From Arthrobacter roseus (GTDB taxonomy: Bacteria > Actinomycetota > Actinomycetes > Actinomycetales > Micrococcaceae), in the NCBI RefSeq assembly GCF_016907875.1, contig NZ_JAFBCU010000001.1, positions 372,001 to 436,000 of the forward strand: a stretch of DNA of 64,000 nt. Direction: 5' to 3'. Below the pieces are notes generated by a model. The model was not told the DNA's origin. It saw only the letters and a program-made list of their open reading frames with translations, and did no database searches. A program made the position numbers and the translations under genes. Each line of letters starts with the position of its first letter. The first letter of the stretch is position 1. Positions 51,157 to 61,071 of the stretch are shown here, piece after piece.

Positions 51157-52242
51157 TTAGAACTCGGTGGTCCACGCTTCCGAGGTCCCTCCGAGAACGG
51201 CCTCAATGACGCGCCACCGGTCGAACACTCCGCACGGATGCGAAATACCCAGGGCAACAGTGTCACCTACCGCGAGATCCGCCCCACGCACCAACGCGTG
51301 GTGATCAAAGAGCCGTTCGACGGTGCCGGCTGCCGGCTTCTCGCCGTGGTCGCCCGTCACACGCACGACGACGGGCAGACCCGCGTCGTACGGTAAGTCC
51401 CGCTTGCCCGCATTGAGGACGGCGAGCCCGGGCTCGGGGACCGAAGCGACCACCGTGTGAACGGTGACGGCCGGCTGCAGCCCCTCGACCGGGCAGACCC
51501 CTGCGTACACGCCGTCGTCGTGCGTGACATAGGAGCCCGATCGCAGCACAGGAGTGTGTGGTTTCGACGGCAGATGCACGGCGGCGCGGTCGGGGAACGC
51601 TGAGCCGCCCGCCGTGAATACCGGGTCAGTGTCCATCAGGTCATGGAGGGCGTTGTACGCCTCGACGGCCAGAGACAGGTGATGATCCACCTGATCGACG
51701 ACGTCGGGCCGCCGGATCTCGGGGGCAACGCCCTCATAAGCGCTCACTCCTGCGAAGAGCAGAGCGGGGGCATCATGAATTTCCTGCGCCACGCACCGGG
51801 CGTCATCGAGCGTCCGCACACCGGTCCTCCCGCCCATCGCGCCGACGTCGAGCAGCACCCGAAGCCGTCCAGGCAGCGAAGCGAATGCCGTGCTCATGCG
51901 CTGCACTCCGGCACACGAATCGGCCAGCACGTACATAATTGTCTCGTCATCCTGTTTTAGCAAGGCCCGCATGGCCGCCAAACCCAGAGGATCGACTATT
52001 TCATTGGCGATGATCAGGCGGCGCAGCCCCCATGAAAATGCGGTGCGGGCCTGCTGAGGGTTCACCACCGTGACTGCCCAGGCTCCGGCGTTGACCTGGC
52101 GCTCCACAATCTGCCGCGTCATCGTGGTCTTGATGTGCGGGGCAAGATTCAGGCTGCGCGACGCAGCCCAGTTGGCCATCACTCGAATGTTGTTTTCGAG
52201 CTTGGCGACGTCCAGAACCATTTGCGGGCGCGGGAATTCCAT
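51157..52242 (-). CDS. D-threonine aldolase / D-serine dehydratase-like PLP enzyme (DSD1 family)
   Basis: This protein of about 361 aa has an alanine-racemase-type N-terminal barrel. The PLP lysine lies in LAPHIKTTMTRQI, with LRVLLDVGAMGGRTGVR around the cofactor. The C-terminal domain contains the H-x-D-D and C-x-V-E segments (YVTHDDGVYAG, CGVFDRW) that bind metal in this family. It probably cleaves or dehydrates a D-hydroxy amino acid. ATG 52242 is chosen; a TTG at 52278 is also in frame and the GGAGG before 52242 is unusually close. Confidence 0.85.
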   Translation of the reverse strand: MEFPRPQMVLDVAKLENNIRVMANWAASRSLNLAPHIKTTMTRQIVERQVNAGAWAVTVVNPQQARTAFSWGLRRLIIANEIVDPLGLAAMRALLKQDDETIMYVLADSCAGVQRMSTAFASLPGRLRVLLDVGAMGGRTGVRTLDDARCVAQEIHDAPALLFAGVSAYEGVAPEIRRPDVVDQVDHHLSLAVEAYNALHDLMDTDPVFTAGGSAFPDRAAVHLPSKPHTPVLRSGSYVTHDDGVYAGVCPVEGLQPAVTVHTVVASVPEPGLAVLNAGKRDLPYDAGLPVVVRVTGDHGEKPAAGTVERLFDHHALVRGADLAVGDTVALGISHPCGVFDRWRVIEAVLGGTSEAWTTEF

Positions 52243-52349
52243 GCCTCCATCGTGTGCGTCCTTGCCGGGGAAATGCAATAGGCGCGCTTCCCCGGGGCTG
52301 GCAGATGTGCGAGTCTGGAGAATAGAGACCTGTCACAGAGGAGGACATC

Positions 52350-52541
52350 ATGAGTCAGAACCAGGACCACAACAACCCCATTGAGAACGCCGCAGAACGC
52401 TGGGCAGAAAACATGGCGGATCAAGTGGTGGATGGACTCAAGAGCAGCCCCAGAGACACGGCGGAGGACGACGGCGACCCACGGGTTGAGCCGGGCTCGA
52501 GCATCAGTGAGGCCTCAAACTCCCGCGACGACCGAGACTAG
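52350..52541 (+). CDS. Small hydrophilic hypothetical protein
   Basis: This very acidic 63-aa protein, largely without hydrophobic segments, starts MSQNQDHNNPIENAAERWAE and ends in SNSRDDRD. A strong ribosome site (GGAGGA) precedes the ATG, which supports expression. No family is recognised; it is probably disordered. Confidence 0.65.
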   Translation: MSQNQDHNNPIENAAERWAENMADQVVDGLKSSPRDTAEDDGDPRVEPGSSISEASNSRDDRD

Positions 52542-52549
52542 AAGGACCC

Positions 52550-52924
52550 TCAAAGCGCGGACCGAGAGTAACCGCCGCCATTTCGATGAATGGACGTCGG
52601 TGTTTCCCCACCACGCGTCAGTCGGAAACGTTTACGCTCCGATAGGGGAATCAGCTCGATGAACTCGGCGTGATGCCTCATGTATTCCCAGACCACCGGG
52701 CAATACGGCAACACGGCAAGACGGCGACGATGCGCATCATCCAGGCAGCCGCGGAGCAACTGCGGTACAACGTTCGGGATCTCCAGGCGACGGTTCACTT
52801 CGGTGTAGATGAAGGACATGTTGCCCGCTTCCATGCGGTAGTGGGCTGAGGCGGCGACCAGCCCGTCCACGTAGATGTCGAACCGGGATGCGGTCAGGTT
52901 ATTGCTGACGCTCGATACGGTCAT
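52550..52924 (-). CDS. Small GNAT-like N-acetyltransferase (PF14542 type)
   Basis: The protein has 124 aa. FDIYVDGLVAASAHYRMEAG, SFIYTEVNRRLEIP, and RRRLAVLPYCPVVWEYMRHH fit the short GCN5-related family that has the conserved T-E-V and C-P-x-V-x-x-[YW] segments. The classical acetyl-CoA loop is weak here (IPNVVPQLL in place of the usual glycine-rich turn). The last 25 residues are non-conserved. It overlaps the next minus-strand gene by 4 bp. Confidence 0.75.
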   Translation of the reverse strand: MTVSSVSNNLTASRFDIYVDGLVAASAHYRMEAGNMSFIYTEVNRRLEIPNVVPQLLRGCLDDAHRRRLAVLPYCPVVWEYMRHHAEFIELIPLSERKRFRLTRGGETPTSIHRNGGGYSRSAL

Positions 52925-53211
52925 CGCCCTTCACCGCTTAGCGCTACCTCTGGCAGGTTCAACGACTGACGTAGTTCCAGTTCAGCCGTTAGGTCGTTGT
53001 ACTGCATGAGTGTGGCGGTGCTGGGGGCCGGGGAATCCAACTCGCTGAACAGCTGATCGATCAACAAGTACAACTCATCCGTGGGAATCGCGGAGAGGTT
53101 TTGGCGAAGGAGGGCCCTGGCACCTGCATCGGTGAGGCAACCGGTGACGTCAAGGCGGGCTGAACTCTGGTCAGTGTCCACGGGGAAAAAGACGCGCAGT
53201 TGGTGTTCCAT
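52921..53211 (-). CDS. Hypothetical protein, 96 aa
   Basis: This 96-aa protein is acidic and helical, with LTDAGARALLRQNLSAIP and TDELYLLIDQLFSEL. I do not recognise a family. Coupling to the acetyltransferase-like gene by a 4-bp overlap suggests they act together or are at least translated together. Confidence 0.65.
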   Translation of the reverse strand: MEHQLRVFFPVDTDQSSARLDVTGCLTDAGARALLRQNLSAIPTDELYLLIDQLFSELDSPAPSTATLMQYNDLTAELELRQSLNLPEVALSGEGR

Positions 53212-53513
53212 GGGCGTTCACTCCATACGTGTGTGCGCTGGGGGCCAACTGCTTAGCCTGAACTAATAACAACCGAATAACGGAAAAAACGCAACCCCAC
53301 TACTCAGTAATAGACTAACTAGTCGGAAAATGCGTCGGAACTCCGGTGTCGCCTGTCGTAGCGACGATGCGCTCTGCGAGGTCAAACAACGGAGTGACAC
53401 CAGTTTCCTCAGTGCTCTTTCCATTTCGGGTACTTAGTGCCACGCTTGGAATATATGAGGTGGGTCCCTATCGAAAGTAGGGCTCGCACCGCTCGAGAAG
53501 GGGAGGAAGAATA
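53212..53513. other. Spacer before the DUF4383 gene, no gene seen
   Basis: The AT-richer part (53262-53330) may hold promoters for the divergent neighbours. A GTTT (53403-53406) and GGGTAC (53428-53433) resemble stress-sigma elements, but the gap of 21 nt is longer than the usual 14-17. No open frame has coding character. GGGGAGGA before 53514 is the ribosome site of the next gene. Confidence 0.4.
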
Positions 53514-54002
53514 ATGGCAACTACAAATTCTGCTGGACGAGATGGAGTAGGCACCGGAGGGAAGACTGCACTCCAAAAGGTCGCAATGCTCTTTGGGGTC
53601 GTGTTTCTACTGGTGGGGATCCTGGGCTTTATCCCCGGCATCACTCAGGAGTACAGTGAGTTGGCCTTCGCCGGGCCTACATCCGGCGCGCTCCTGTTGG
53701 GTATCTTCCAGGTTTCGATACTGCACAACATCGTCCACCTGCTGTTTGGTGCTGCAGGGGTAGCTATGGCACGCACGCATGCCGGCTCATTCAACTATCT
53801 GCTCTGGGGTGGTCTGATTTACCTGGTGCTATTCATCTACGGACTCGTTGTGCCGCACGATTCGCAGGCCAACTTTGTCCCGTTGAACGCGGCAGATAAC
53901 TGGCTGCACATAGTTCTGACCATCGCCATGATTGCTGCTGCCCTTGGCCTGAGGGGAACAGCACACCACGACGCCACTACCGCTACCGCACGGCGCCCAT
54001 AG
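53514..54002 (+). CDS. DUF4383 domain membrane protein
   Basis: The protein has 162 aa with four transmembrane helices (from about 22, 65, 92 and 132). It shows the DUF4383 pattern of FGVVFLLVGILGFIPGIT, ILHNIVHLLFGAAGV and ADNWLHIVLTIAMIAA. This protein type is widespread in actinobacteria and often in stress-induced gene groups; its function is not known. A DUF2630 gene follows 79 bp downstream. Confidence 0.88.
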   Translation: MATTNSAGRDGVGTGGKTALQKVAMLFGVVFLLVGILGFIPGITQEYSELAFAGPTSGALLLGIFQVSILHNIVHLLFGAAGVAMARTHAGSFNYLLWGGLIYLVLFIYGLVVPHDSQANFVPLNAADNWLHIVLTIAMIAAALGLRGTAHHDATTATARRP

Positions 54003-54081
54003 GTTCCGAGTGACGCGTGTAGGGGGAGGGCAGGAGCTACGGCTCCTGCCCTTCGTACGGGGTCCCCACGAAGGAGGAAAC

Positions 54082-54309
54082 GTGAACGAGCAGAACCTTC
54101 AGGAACGAATCAATGCCCTTGTCGAGCAAGAGCAGGCGCTGCGCGGTTCGAACGCCGAAGATCACCAGGGTGAACTTAAACGGGTCGAGACCGAACTGGA
54201 TCAGTGCTGGGATCTGCTTCGTCAACGCCGTGCCAAACAGGACGCCGGCGAGGATCCATCGGAAGCCGAACCACGCCCGGTAGACGAAGTTGAAGGCTAC
54301 CTCCAGTAA
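54082..54309 (+). CDS. DUF2630 family protein
   Basis: This 75-aa charged helical protein has LQERINALVEQEQALR and LKRVETELDQCWDLLRQRRA, matching DUF2630, which is probably a coiled coil. GTG 54082 is the start, supported by AAGGAGGAAA just before it. The function is unknown. It follows the DUF4383 gene. Confidence 0.85.
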   Translation: MNEQNLQERINALVEQEQALRGSNAEDHQGELKRVETELDQCWDLLRQRRAKQDAGEDPSEAEPRPVDEVEGYLQ

Positions 54310-54353
54310 GTAGCGGCACCGGCGTCAGGCAATACCCGTCGTAACCAGCGCGC

Positions 54354-55121
54354 CTACAGCACCTTGGACAGGAACTCCCGGGTGCGGGCGTGCTGAGGGT
54401 CATCGAGGACCTGCCGCGGCTCACCGGCTTCGACCACCACACCGCCATCCATGAATACCAGGGCGTCAGCAACCTCCCGGGCGAAACCTATTTCATGCGT
54501 GACCACGATCATGGTCATCCCGCTGGCGGCGAGTTCCTTCATCACATCCAGCACCTCACCGACCAGCTCTGGGTCCAGAGCACTGGTTGGCTCATCGAAA
54601 AGCATCAACTTGGGGTCCATGGCCAGTGCCCGTGCAATAGCCACGCGCTGCTGCTGTCCGCCTGAAAGGTGGGCCGGATAGTGGTCGCCCTTGTCGCCGA
54701 GCCCCACACGAACCAGCAACTCGTTGGCGCGGGCCGTCGCCTTTGCCTTTGAGATGCCCTTGACGTGCATGGGAGCTTGAATAATGTTCTCGACCGCTGT
54801 CAGGTGCGGGAACAGGTTGAAACGCTGGAACACCATGCCGATGTCGCGCCGCTGCCAGGCGGCCTCCTTCGGCCTGAGTTCGTAGAGCTTTTCTCCTTTC
54901 TGCCGGTAGCCGACCAATTGGCCCTCCACGGAGAGACGGCCGGCATCGACCCGTTCAAGATGGTTGATGCAGCGCAGGAAGGTCGATTTCCCGGAGCCAC
55001 TGGGCCCCACAATGCACAGCACCTCCCCGACGTTGACTCTCAGGCTGATGCTGCGCAGAACGGTATTGCTGCCAAAACTCTTTGACACGCGGTCTGCGTG
55101 CACCATTGCTGGACCGCTCAT
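54354..55121 (-). CDS. Amino acid ABC transporter ATP-binding protein
   Basis: This 255-aa ATPase of the polar amino acid (GlnQ/HisP) class has Walker [11 protein letters not shown]-loop [12 protein letters not shown], signature [15 protein letters not shown], Walker B LMLFDEP, and switch histidine VVTHE. It powers uptake through the permease encoded next, with which it overlaps by 4 bp. Confidence 0.95.
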   Translation of the reverse strand: MSGPAMVHADRVSKSFGSNTVLRSISLRVNVGEVLCIVGPSGSGKSTFLRCINHLERVDAGRLSVEGQLVGYRQKGEKLYELRPKEAAWQRRDIGMVFQRFNLFPHLTAVENIIQAPMHVKGISKAKATARANELLVRVGLGDKGDHYPAHLSGGQQQRVAIARALAMDPKLMLFDEPTSALDPELVGEVLDVMKELAASGMTMIVVTHEIGFAREVADALVFMDGGVVVEAGEPRQVLDDPQHARTREFLSKVL

Positions 55122-56095
55122 CCCTTGCCTCCTGTTTCATTTCCGGTCGGTGAATTCACCAGTGCAGGACCGCCCGGATCCGTGCCCGCCTTGTCCTCCT
55201 TGCGGTGACCTGTGCCGCGGGAGAAGCGCTTTTCGATGAAATACTGACCCACCATCAGGATCGATGTGAAGAGCAGGTACCAGATGGATGCCACGATCAG
55301 CAGTGGAACGGGCGTGAACGTTACCGCCGAAATACCCCGCGAAACCCCGTACAGGTCAATGCTCAAAGGAATGGCAGCCACCAGCGACGTGGTTTTCAGC
55401 ATGGAAATTACTTCGTTGCCTGTCGGCGGAATGATGATCTTCATGGCTTGCGGGACCACGATGAACCGCATGGTCTGCACCCAAGACATGGCCAGGGCCT
55501 TCGATGCCTCCTCCTGACCTTCATCCACGGAGAGAAGCCCGGCGCGGACGATCTCAGACATATAGGCGGCCTCGTTCAGTGCCAGACCGATCACGGCGGT
55601 GATGAAAAGGTTGGTAAAGATGTCGTTGGGCACTGTGACCCATGGCTCCATAAAGGGGATTCCGATCGTGAACACCGGATAGATCAGAGCGACGATTCCC
55701 CAGAAGACCAACTGCACATACACCGGAGTGCCACGAAAGATCCATAGAAAGAGCCAGGCGACGGCCTTGAGTACTGGGTTGGGCGAGAGTCTCATGATCG
55801 CCAGCAGTAACCCGAGCAGAATCGCGATGATCATCGAATACACGGTCAGCTGAAGGGTGACCAGCGCTGCACGGCTGATGCGCTGGTCAAACAGGTACTT
55901 GCCCACGTCAGCCCAGCCGTAGTCCTCGCGTTGAGCGGCATCGATAATGAAAATCGCGAGGGCAAGAACCAGCACGACGGCGGCTATGTTGCGCCAGGGG
56001 TGGCGCAACGGGATTGCCTTGATCGGGTCACCCTCGCGTTCATCAGTGGCTGTAGCCGAACCGCTGGGGGTGCTGACCGTGGGGTCCGGATTCAC
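55118..56095 (-). CDS. Amino acid ABC transporter permease
   Basis: The protein has 325 aa: a polar N-terminal leader of about 30 residues, then five or more transmembrane helices. The HisM-type consensus [31 protein letters not shown], the coupling helix contacting the ATPase, is near 190 (read across [14 protein letters not shown] and [11 protein letters not shown]). [13 protein letters not shown] is the common G-T-P motif. It sits between the ATPase (4-bp overlap) and the binding protein. Confidence 0.94.
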   Translation of the reverse strand: MNPDPTVSTPSGSATATDEREGDPIKAIPLRHPWRNIAAVVLVLALAIFIIDAAQREDYGWADVGKYLFDQRISRAALVTLQLTVYSMIIAILLGLLLAIMRLSPNPVLKAVAWLFLWIFRGTPVYVQLVFWGIVALIYPVFTIGIPFMEPWVTVPNDIFTNLFITAVIGLALNEAAYMSEIVRAGLLSVDEGQEEASKALAMSWVQTMRFIVVPQAMKIIIPPTGNEVISMLKTTSLVAAIPLSIDLYGVSRGISAVTFTPVPLLIVASIWYLLFTSILMVGQYFIEKRFSRGTGHRKEDKAGTDPGGPALVNSPTGNETGGKG

Positions 56096-56101
56096 TGGAA
56101 T

Positions 56102-57007
56102 CTACTTCGCCGCGGCGACGTTGATGGCCGCTTCCTGGACACCACCACTTTCGACTCCCCACTTGGTGAGGATCTTTGTGTAGGTACCGTCGTCGATCAG
56201 CGACTGGAGTGCCTTCTGCAGGACCGGTGTAAACTCGCTGTCCTTGGCCACGGGCATGCCGTACGGGGCTACCTCAAAGGCGTCACCAGCCGTCTGTAGC
56301 TTGTCCTTGGTCTTCGAGATTGCGTACAAGGTCACTGGCGAGTCGGCACTCATTGCGTCTACCTGCCCGATCACCAGGGCATTGGTAGCTTGGTCTTGGG
56401 CATCGTATCTGAAAATTTCGATAGGCTTCTTGCCTGCAGCCACACAGGCTTTCGACTTGGCAGGTACCTCATGGGTGTCCTCATACGTCGTGGCCTGCAC
56501 CGCTACCCTTAATCCACAGGCGTTCTCAGGGTCCACAGTTTTTCCTTTGGGAGCGGCCCACTGGATTCCGGCGGAGTAATAATTAATGAAATCTGCCTGC
56601 TTCTCTCGCTCAAGGGTGTCCGTGAAGGAGGACATCCCCAGGTCGTCCTTGCCTGCCTTGATGGCTGGCAAGATGTTGTCAAACGTTCCGATATCGAAGT
56701 TCACTTCAAGGCCCAGCGACGCACCGATGGCGTTGGTGAGGTCCACCGACCAGCCTGCCGGGTCCCCGTTGCCATCTTTAAATTCGTTGGGCGGATAGTT
56801 ATTCGCCATGCCGACATTCATGACTCCCGCAGTCTTCATCTTCTCCGGCAGCAGGGACGCCAATTCATCGTTCTTTTGTACCGTAATCGCCTCCTCGGAA
56901 CCACCAGGAGTACTGTTCGGCGCATCGGTGGCGCTGTTATCCACGCAGCCAGTGAGGACAAGCATTGCGGCTGCGGTCAGTGCGGGGAAAACAATTCTTG
57001 TTCGCAT
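56102..57007 (-). CDS. Amino acid ABC transporter substrate-binding lipoprotein
   Basis: The protein has 301 aa with a signal peptide ending in a lipobox (LVLTGC) and an SBP_bac_3 fold: VGMANNYPPNEFKDG, GWSVDLTNAIGASLGLEV, and DDLGMSSFTDTLEREKQADF. A basic or polar amino acid is the likely ligand, but no specificity residue is diagnostic to me. First gene of the three-gene transporter operon. Confidence 0.93.
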   Translation of the reverse strand: MRTRIVFPALTAAAMLVLTGCVDNSATDAPNSTPGGSEEAITVQKNDELASLLPEKMKTAGVMNVGMANNYPPNEFKDGNGDPAGWSVDLTNAIGASLGLEVNFDIGTFDNILPAIKAGKDDLGMSSFTDTLEREKQADFINYYSAGIQWAAPKGKTVDPENACGLRVAVQATTYEDTHEVPAKSKACVAAGKKPIEIFRYDAQDQATNALVIGQVDAMSADSPVTLYAISKTKDKLQTAGDAFEVAPYGMPVAKDSEFTPVLQKALQSLIDDGTYTKILTKWGVESGGVQEAAINVAAAK

Positions 57008-57048
57008 GGTTTTTCCTAGCTGGTGGAAGGGCCCAATTCATCGTTGAA

Positions 57049-58413
57049 TCAGGAAACGGACGGTAGAGGCGAAACAGACGGCGGGTCATGAGTTGCACCA
57101 GCGAAAGGTGTGGATGGTTGGGGGGCGAAGGCGAAGGCGTCGTGCCTTGCTTCAGGGCGTGGCTCACTGTGACCGAGTTCGATGGTTGCATTCCTGACGT
57201 CGCGGATAACGTCGGCGCCCTTTGTCTTGAGCTCGGCAATGGAAGAAACGCCGATGAGGGTCATGGTACGCCGAAGTTCGTCCGCGAAGATCTCGATGAT
57301 CCGGCTGACACCCGGAGACCCAGCGGCAACCAGCCCGTAGAGGTAGGCTCGGCCAATTGAGCATGCGTCGGCGCCCAGAGCCAGTGCCTTGACGACGTCG
57401 CTGCCACGCCGGATGCCGGAGTCAACGTGGATTTCTAGGTCATCCCCTACCCGTTGACGGCATTCCTGTAGGACATCCATCGGACTGAGCATATGGTCGA
57501 GTTGCCGGCCACCGTGGTTGCTGAGCTGGACAGCGTCGAGGCCAATGTCCGCAGCACGTTCAACGTCCTGCGGGTTGACGCACCCTTTGAGAATGATCTT
57601 GCCGCTCCATGCCTCCCGAAGAGCCTGCAGGTCATTCCAGCCGCTCCCCGCATCTGAATGCCCGAGGATCTCTTGCCACATGGAGGGAGAGATGGCCGTT
57701 GGCTCTGCGCTGACTGGGTCCAGATTGGGGAAGCTGATACCAGCGGACTTCAGAAAGCCAACCCACCAGCCCGGATGCAGCGTAATCTCGGCCAGCGTGC
57801 TCAGCGTCAGCGCGGGAGGCGCGGTAAATCCGTTGTGCAGATCTCGTTCACGCGAACCAAGTGCGCGGGTATCGACACCGACAATCAGGGTGTTGTAGCC
57901 AGCGTCCCTGCACCGTTCGAGCTTTTCATCGCGGGCCTGCGGCGCCTGACCTAAACCGAAGTTGAACCACCGCTGCAGCGTCGGGTTATTCTTGGCCACG
58001 GCTTCCATGGACACGGTGCTTAGCCCGGCGAGCGTGTAGGGGACACCAGCCTTCGCAGCCGCCTTGGCGACCGCCATCTCACCCTCTGGATGAAAGAGCC
58101 GGGTTGCGCCTGTGGGGGTCAGTGTCAACGGCAGTTCGCTGTGGGAGCCCAACAGGGTGGTGCCAGTATCCGGCCCCGAGACGGGCCCCCAGCTGGGCAT
58201 GAGTCCCCAGGCATCGAAGACTGCGCGATTGCGCCGCAGGGTTACCTCATCCTCCGCTCCGCCGTCGAGGTAGTCGAAGATGCTCGCTGGCAGCACGCGC
58301 TTCGCCGCCCGACGATACTCCTCTACATTGAACGCGTGGTTCAGTACCCGCTGCCTCCGTGAGAGTACCGGCGCCCTGAACTGCATCAGCTGCCTGGCCT
58401 CAGCAATTTTCAT
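57049..58413 (-). CDS. FMN-dependent alpha-hydroxy acid dehydrogenase (L-lactate type)
   Basis: The protein has 454 aa. Glycolate oxidase/lactate dehydrogenase family features: FDYLDGGAEDEVTLRRNR near the N-terminus, LAGLSTVSMEAVAKNNP, and QLSNHGGRQLDHMLSP (active-site His/Arg) with VDSGIRRGSDVVKALALGAD for FMN phosphate. The C-terminal 50 residues form a Pro/Thr tail. It oxidises lactate or a related 2-hydroxy acid. ATG 58413 has GGAGG upstream; the open frame beyond it runs through the divergent regulator and is not coding. Confidence 0.93.
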   Translation of the reverse strand: MKIAEARQLMQFRAPVLSRRQRVLNHAFNVEEYRRAAKRVLPASIFDYLDGGAEDEVTLRRNRAVFDAWGLMPSWGPVSGPDTGTTLLGSHSELPLTLTPTGATRLFHPEGEMAVAKAAAKAGVPYTLAGLSTVSMEAVAKNNPTLQRWFNFGLGQAPQARDEKLERCRDAGYNTLIVGVDTRALGSRERDLHNGFTAPPALTLSTLAEITLHPGWWVGFLKSAGISFPNLDPVSAEPTAISPSMWQEILGHSDAGSGWNDLQALREAWSGKIILKGCVNPQDVERAADIGLDAVQLSNHGGRQLDHMLSPMDVLQECRQRVGDDLEIHVDSGIRRGSDVVKALALGADACSIGRAYLYGLVAAGSPGVSRIIEIFADELRRTMTLIGVSSIAELKTKGADVIRDVRNATIELGHSEPRPEARHDAFAFAPQPSTPFAGATHDPPSVSPLPSVS

Positions 58414-58509
58414 TGGTCCCCCTCCAAGGTGGCGTTGAGTTACGCTCAGTCTAGGTTCGGGCGGCTGGAGCCAATATGGAGATTCGGACAAATGAGGAGT
58501 ACCCGCACC

Positions 58510-60177
58510 ATGGTTAAGTACCAGGACCAGAGCCGCGGGGAGGACTTCCTGGCAACGGTTACAGCCGTCGCCGATGCAGCCGGGTTGGAAGTCCTCAAGC
58601 TGGTTGAAGTTTCCGGTCACGGACTGGAGATCGCCTCTGGGGCGGTACTTTTTGATCCGACCGCCGAACCGGTCACATTTCCCGGTGGCATTGCACTCGC
58701 GATCGGTCTCCAGCTGGGCTCGCCGACGCTGCCAGCGCAACTGCGGTCGCTCAAGGAAGCTGGTTACGTGGCTGTGGCCTACAAGCGCAACGGGGCGGCG
58801 GACACTGCCCTCCGCCGGGCGGCCAGGGCGTCCTCGCTTTCGCTGCTTCGTGTATCGGACGCCGTGCCGTGGAACCATCTCCAGGAGATCATGTCCGCGG
58901 CCATCGTTCCGCTTGGCGCTTTGGGTAGGACGTTGGCCGATATTCGGCCCGGCGACCTGTTTGACCTCGCCAATGCGGTTGCTGTCCAGACCGGCGGCGC
59001 CGTGGCCATTTCCGATCCACAGCAGTCCATCCTTGCGTATTCGACTCTTCCGGAGCAGCCGATGGACGAGACCCGGCGGACGTCGATCCTGCGTCTTCAC
59101 GTGCCGCATTCGAAACAAAACGATGCCGACTACAAGCGGGTGCATGCAGCCGACGGTGTGGTGAATGTTTCCACGCAGGAGCCAGAGCTGCGGCGGCTGG
59201 CCATCGCCATCCGGGCTGGGGGTGTGGTTCTGGGCTCGTTGTGGCTTCTCGAATCAGCCGCAAGTATAGAAGGGGAGTCCGATGGAACCCTTCGGGAGGC
59301 AGCTGCCGTTGCTGCGCTGCACCTCCTGCATCGGCAAACATCCTATGCCGCCAGTCTCACCCGGCAGATCGACATGGTCCGACCACTGCTGTTTGACGCC
59401 AACCGGGTTGAATTGACGGCGGCGCGGCTCGGGATTTCAACAGCTACCGTCCGCGTCGCTGCACTCAGCGCATGGCCAGCGCTGAAGAGCGCGCCGAATA
59501 CACTGCGGTCAAGAATGCGGCTGTTCGAAATTGTTCGGGCCTCCTGCGCCGTCCGTCTTCCCTCAGCGGTCTGCGGACTGGCTGACAATATTGTTTACCT
59601 GGTGCTGCCGCAGAGCGATGCGAATACCGCCGCTTTCCAGAATAACGCGGTGAGGCACCTCGTACGCAGTGCCAGCAAGCTATTGGGCAGACCCTTGCTG
59701 GCAGGACTGGGAATGGAGAGTCCCGTTGCCTCACTTCAAACATCGCGGGTGGACGCGGAGGCCGTTCTCTCGGAACAGTTATGGCAGGCGGACGAGCGCC
59801 GACTGGACCTGGAATCAGACAATGTGGTCGCTGACCGCGCCTCGCTGGGGCCCGCCCCATATATGCGCGAGATCCTGGTTCGGTTGCGCAAGGAAGGCTT
59901 GCTACCAGGGATCTTTGCTGAACGGATCGCTGCCTACGACGTACTGAAGAAAACGGGCTTCGGCGCCACCATCCGGACGTATCTGGATTGCGCATGCAAC
60001 GCCATCAGCACAGCCGCGGCGTTGGGGATTCACGTCAATACGGTGCGTTACCGGCTTTCGCGAGTGGAACCTCTCTTTGGACTGGACCTCGCTGATCCGG
60101 AGACGCGGCTACTGCTCTGGCTACAACTGGGGGTCGGCACAACGGTACTGAAGCGAGATGAGAAGCTGCTGCCCTGA
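58510..60177 (+). CDS. PucR-family transcriptional regulator
   Basis: This protein of about 555 aa has an N-terminal half that may include a PucR-type sensor domain (AVADAAGLEVLKLVEVSG, ALAIGLQLGS). A middle region (about 150-300) resembles a GAF-like domain, and the C-terminal helix-turn-helix is ISTAAALGIHVNTVRYRLSR (PucR C-terminal HTH_30). It binds DNA and probably controls the divergent lactate-type dehydrogenase gene and itself. ATG 58510 has GAGGAG 10 nt upstream; ATG 58492 is also in frame. Confidence 0.9.
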   Translation: MVKYQDQSRGEDFLATVTAVADAAGLEVLKLVEVSGHGLEIASGAVLFDPTAEPVTFPGGIALAIGLQLGSPTLPAQLRSLKEAGYVAVAYKRNGAADTALRRAARASSLSLLRVSDAVPWNHLQEIMSAAIVPLGALGRTLADIRPGDLFDLANAVAVQTGGAVAISDPQQSILAYSTLPEQPMDETRRTSILRLHVPHSKQNDADYKRVHAADGVVNVSTQEPELRRLAIAIRAGGVVLGSLWLLESAASIEGESDGTLREAAAVAALHLLHRQTSYAASLTRQIDMVRPLLFDANRVELTAARLGISTATVRVAALSAWPALKSAPNTLRSRMRLFEIVRASCAVRLPSAVCGLADNIVYLVLPQSDANTAAFQNNAVRHLVRSASKLLGRPLLAGLGMESPVASLQTSRVDAEAVLSEQLWQADERRLDLESDNVVADRASLGPAPYMREILVRLRKEGLLPGIFAERIAAYDVLKKTGFGATIRTYLDCACNAISTAAALGIHVNTVRYRLSRVEPLFGLDLADPETRLLLWLQLGVGTTVLKRDEKLLP

Positions 60178-60189
60178 ATCGATATGGGG

Positions 60190-61071
60190 TCAGGCACTTT
60201 TCTTTGCGGTAGCTTTCTTCTTCGGTTTGGACTTCGCCTTCTTCTTGACCGGATTGTCGGCGTCGGACGTTTTGCTGCCTTTCTTGCCCCGATTCTTTTC
60301 GACGGAGCGTCGCAGCGCCTCCATGAGGTCGATGACGTTGCCGCCCTCGTCGTCGTCGTCCGTTTCGCCGAAGGTTTCCTCGGTGCTGAACCCCTCGCCC
60401 TTTTCGAGTTTTGCTTCCACCAACTGCCGCAGCTGCTCCTGATAGTCGTCAGTGAACTGTGACGGGTCAAAATCGGAACTGAACGACTCAACCAACGACG
60501 CCGCCATGTCCAGTTCCTTGGCGGAGATCTTGACGCTCTCCTCCAACGACGGGAAGTCAGCCTCACGCACTTCGTCATCCCACAGGAGTGTCTGCAACAT
60601 GAGGGCATCCCCGCGGACGCGCAACGCCGCGAGCCGGCTCTTCTGACGCAGGGTGAAATGCACAATTGCGGTGCGCTCCGTCTTCTCGAGCGTTTTGCGC
60701 AGGAGCACATAGGACTTCGTCGATTTTGAATCGGGCTCCAGATAGTAGGCACGCTCAAACATGATCGGGTCCACTTGCTCAGTCGGTACGAACTCCACGA
60801 CGTCGATCTCGCGGTTCTTCTCAACCGGCAGCGAATCCATGTCTTCGTCGGTGAGCACAACGGTTTGCTCGCCGTCATCATATGACTTGTCAATGTTGTC
60901 GTAGTCCACCACTTCGCCGCAGATCTCGCAGCGGCGCTGATACCGAATTCGCCCGCCGTCCTTCTCATGCACCTGGTGCAGGCTGATGTCGTGACTTTCC
61001 GTGGCGCTGTATACCTTGACCGGTACGTTGACCAGACCAAAGGCAATTGAACCCTTCCAAATGGATCTCAT
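60190..61071 (-). CDS. ku: Ku, non-homologous end-joining DNA-end-binding protein
   Basis: This 293-aa protein starts MRSIWKGSIAFGLVNVPVKV, the near-universal bacterial Ku N-terminus. The core beta barrel continues with ISLHQVHEKDGGRI and CEICGEVVDYDN, and the C-terminus has a Lys/Ala-rich tail (KKKAKSKPKKKA) that contacts DNA. Ku threads onto double-strand breaks and recruits LigD, not encoded in this window. ATG 61071 gives the consensus start; upstream in-frame ATGs add non-conserved sequence. Confidence 0.95.
   Translation of the reverse strand: MRSIWKGSIAFGLVNVPVKVYSATESHDISLHQVHEKDGGRIRYQRRCEICGEVVDYDNIDKSYDDGEQTVVLTDEDMDSLPVEKNREIDVVEFVPTEQVDPIMFERAYYLEPDSKSTKSYVLLRKTLEKTERTAIVHFTLRQKSRLAALRVRGDALMLQTLLWDDEVREADFPSLEESVKISAKELDMAASLVESFSSDFDPSQFTDDYQEQLRQLVEAKLEKGEGFSTEETFGETDDDDEGGNVIDLMEALRRSVEKNRGKKGSKTSDADNPVKKKAKSKPKKKATAKKSA

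Noticed and set aside
53403-53433. Stress-sigma promoter before the DUF4383 gene (GTTT and GGGTAC)
   Set aside because: The 21-nt gap is longer than the 14-17 nt known for such promoters, so it is mentioned only in the spacer note.
58414-59145. Long 5' extension of the alpha-hydroxy acid dehydrogenase frame
   Set aside because: The extension is antisense to the PucR gene, has no family similarity, and the ATG at 58413 has a good ribosome site and the expected N-terminus.
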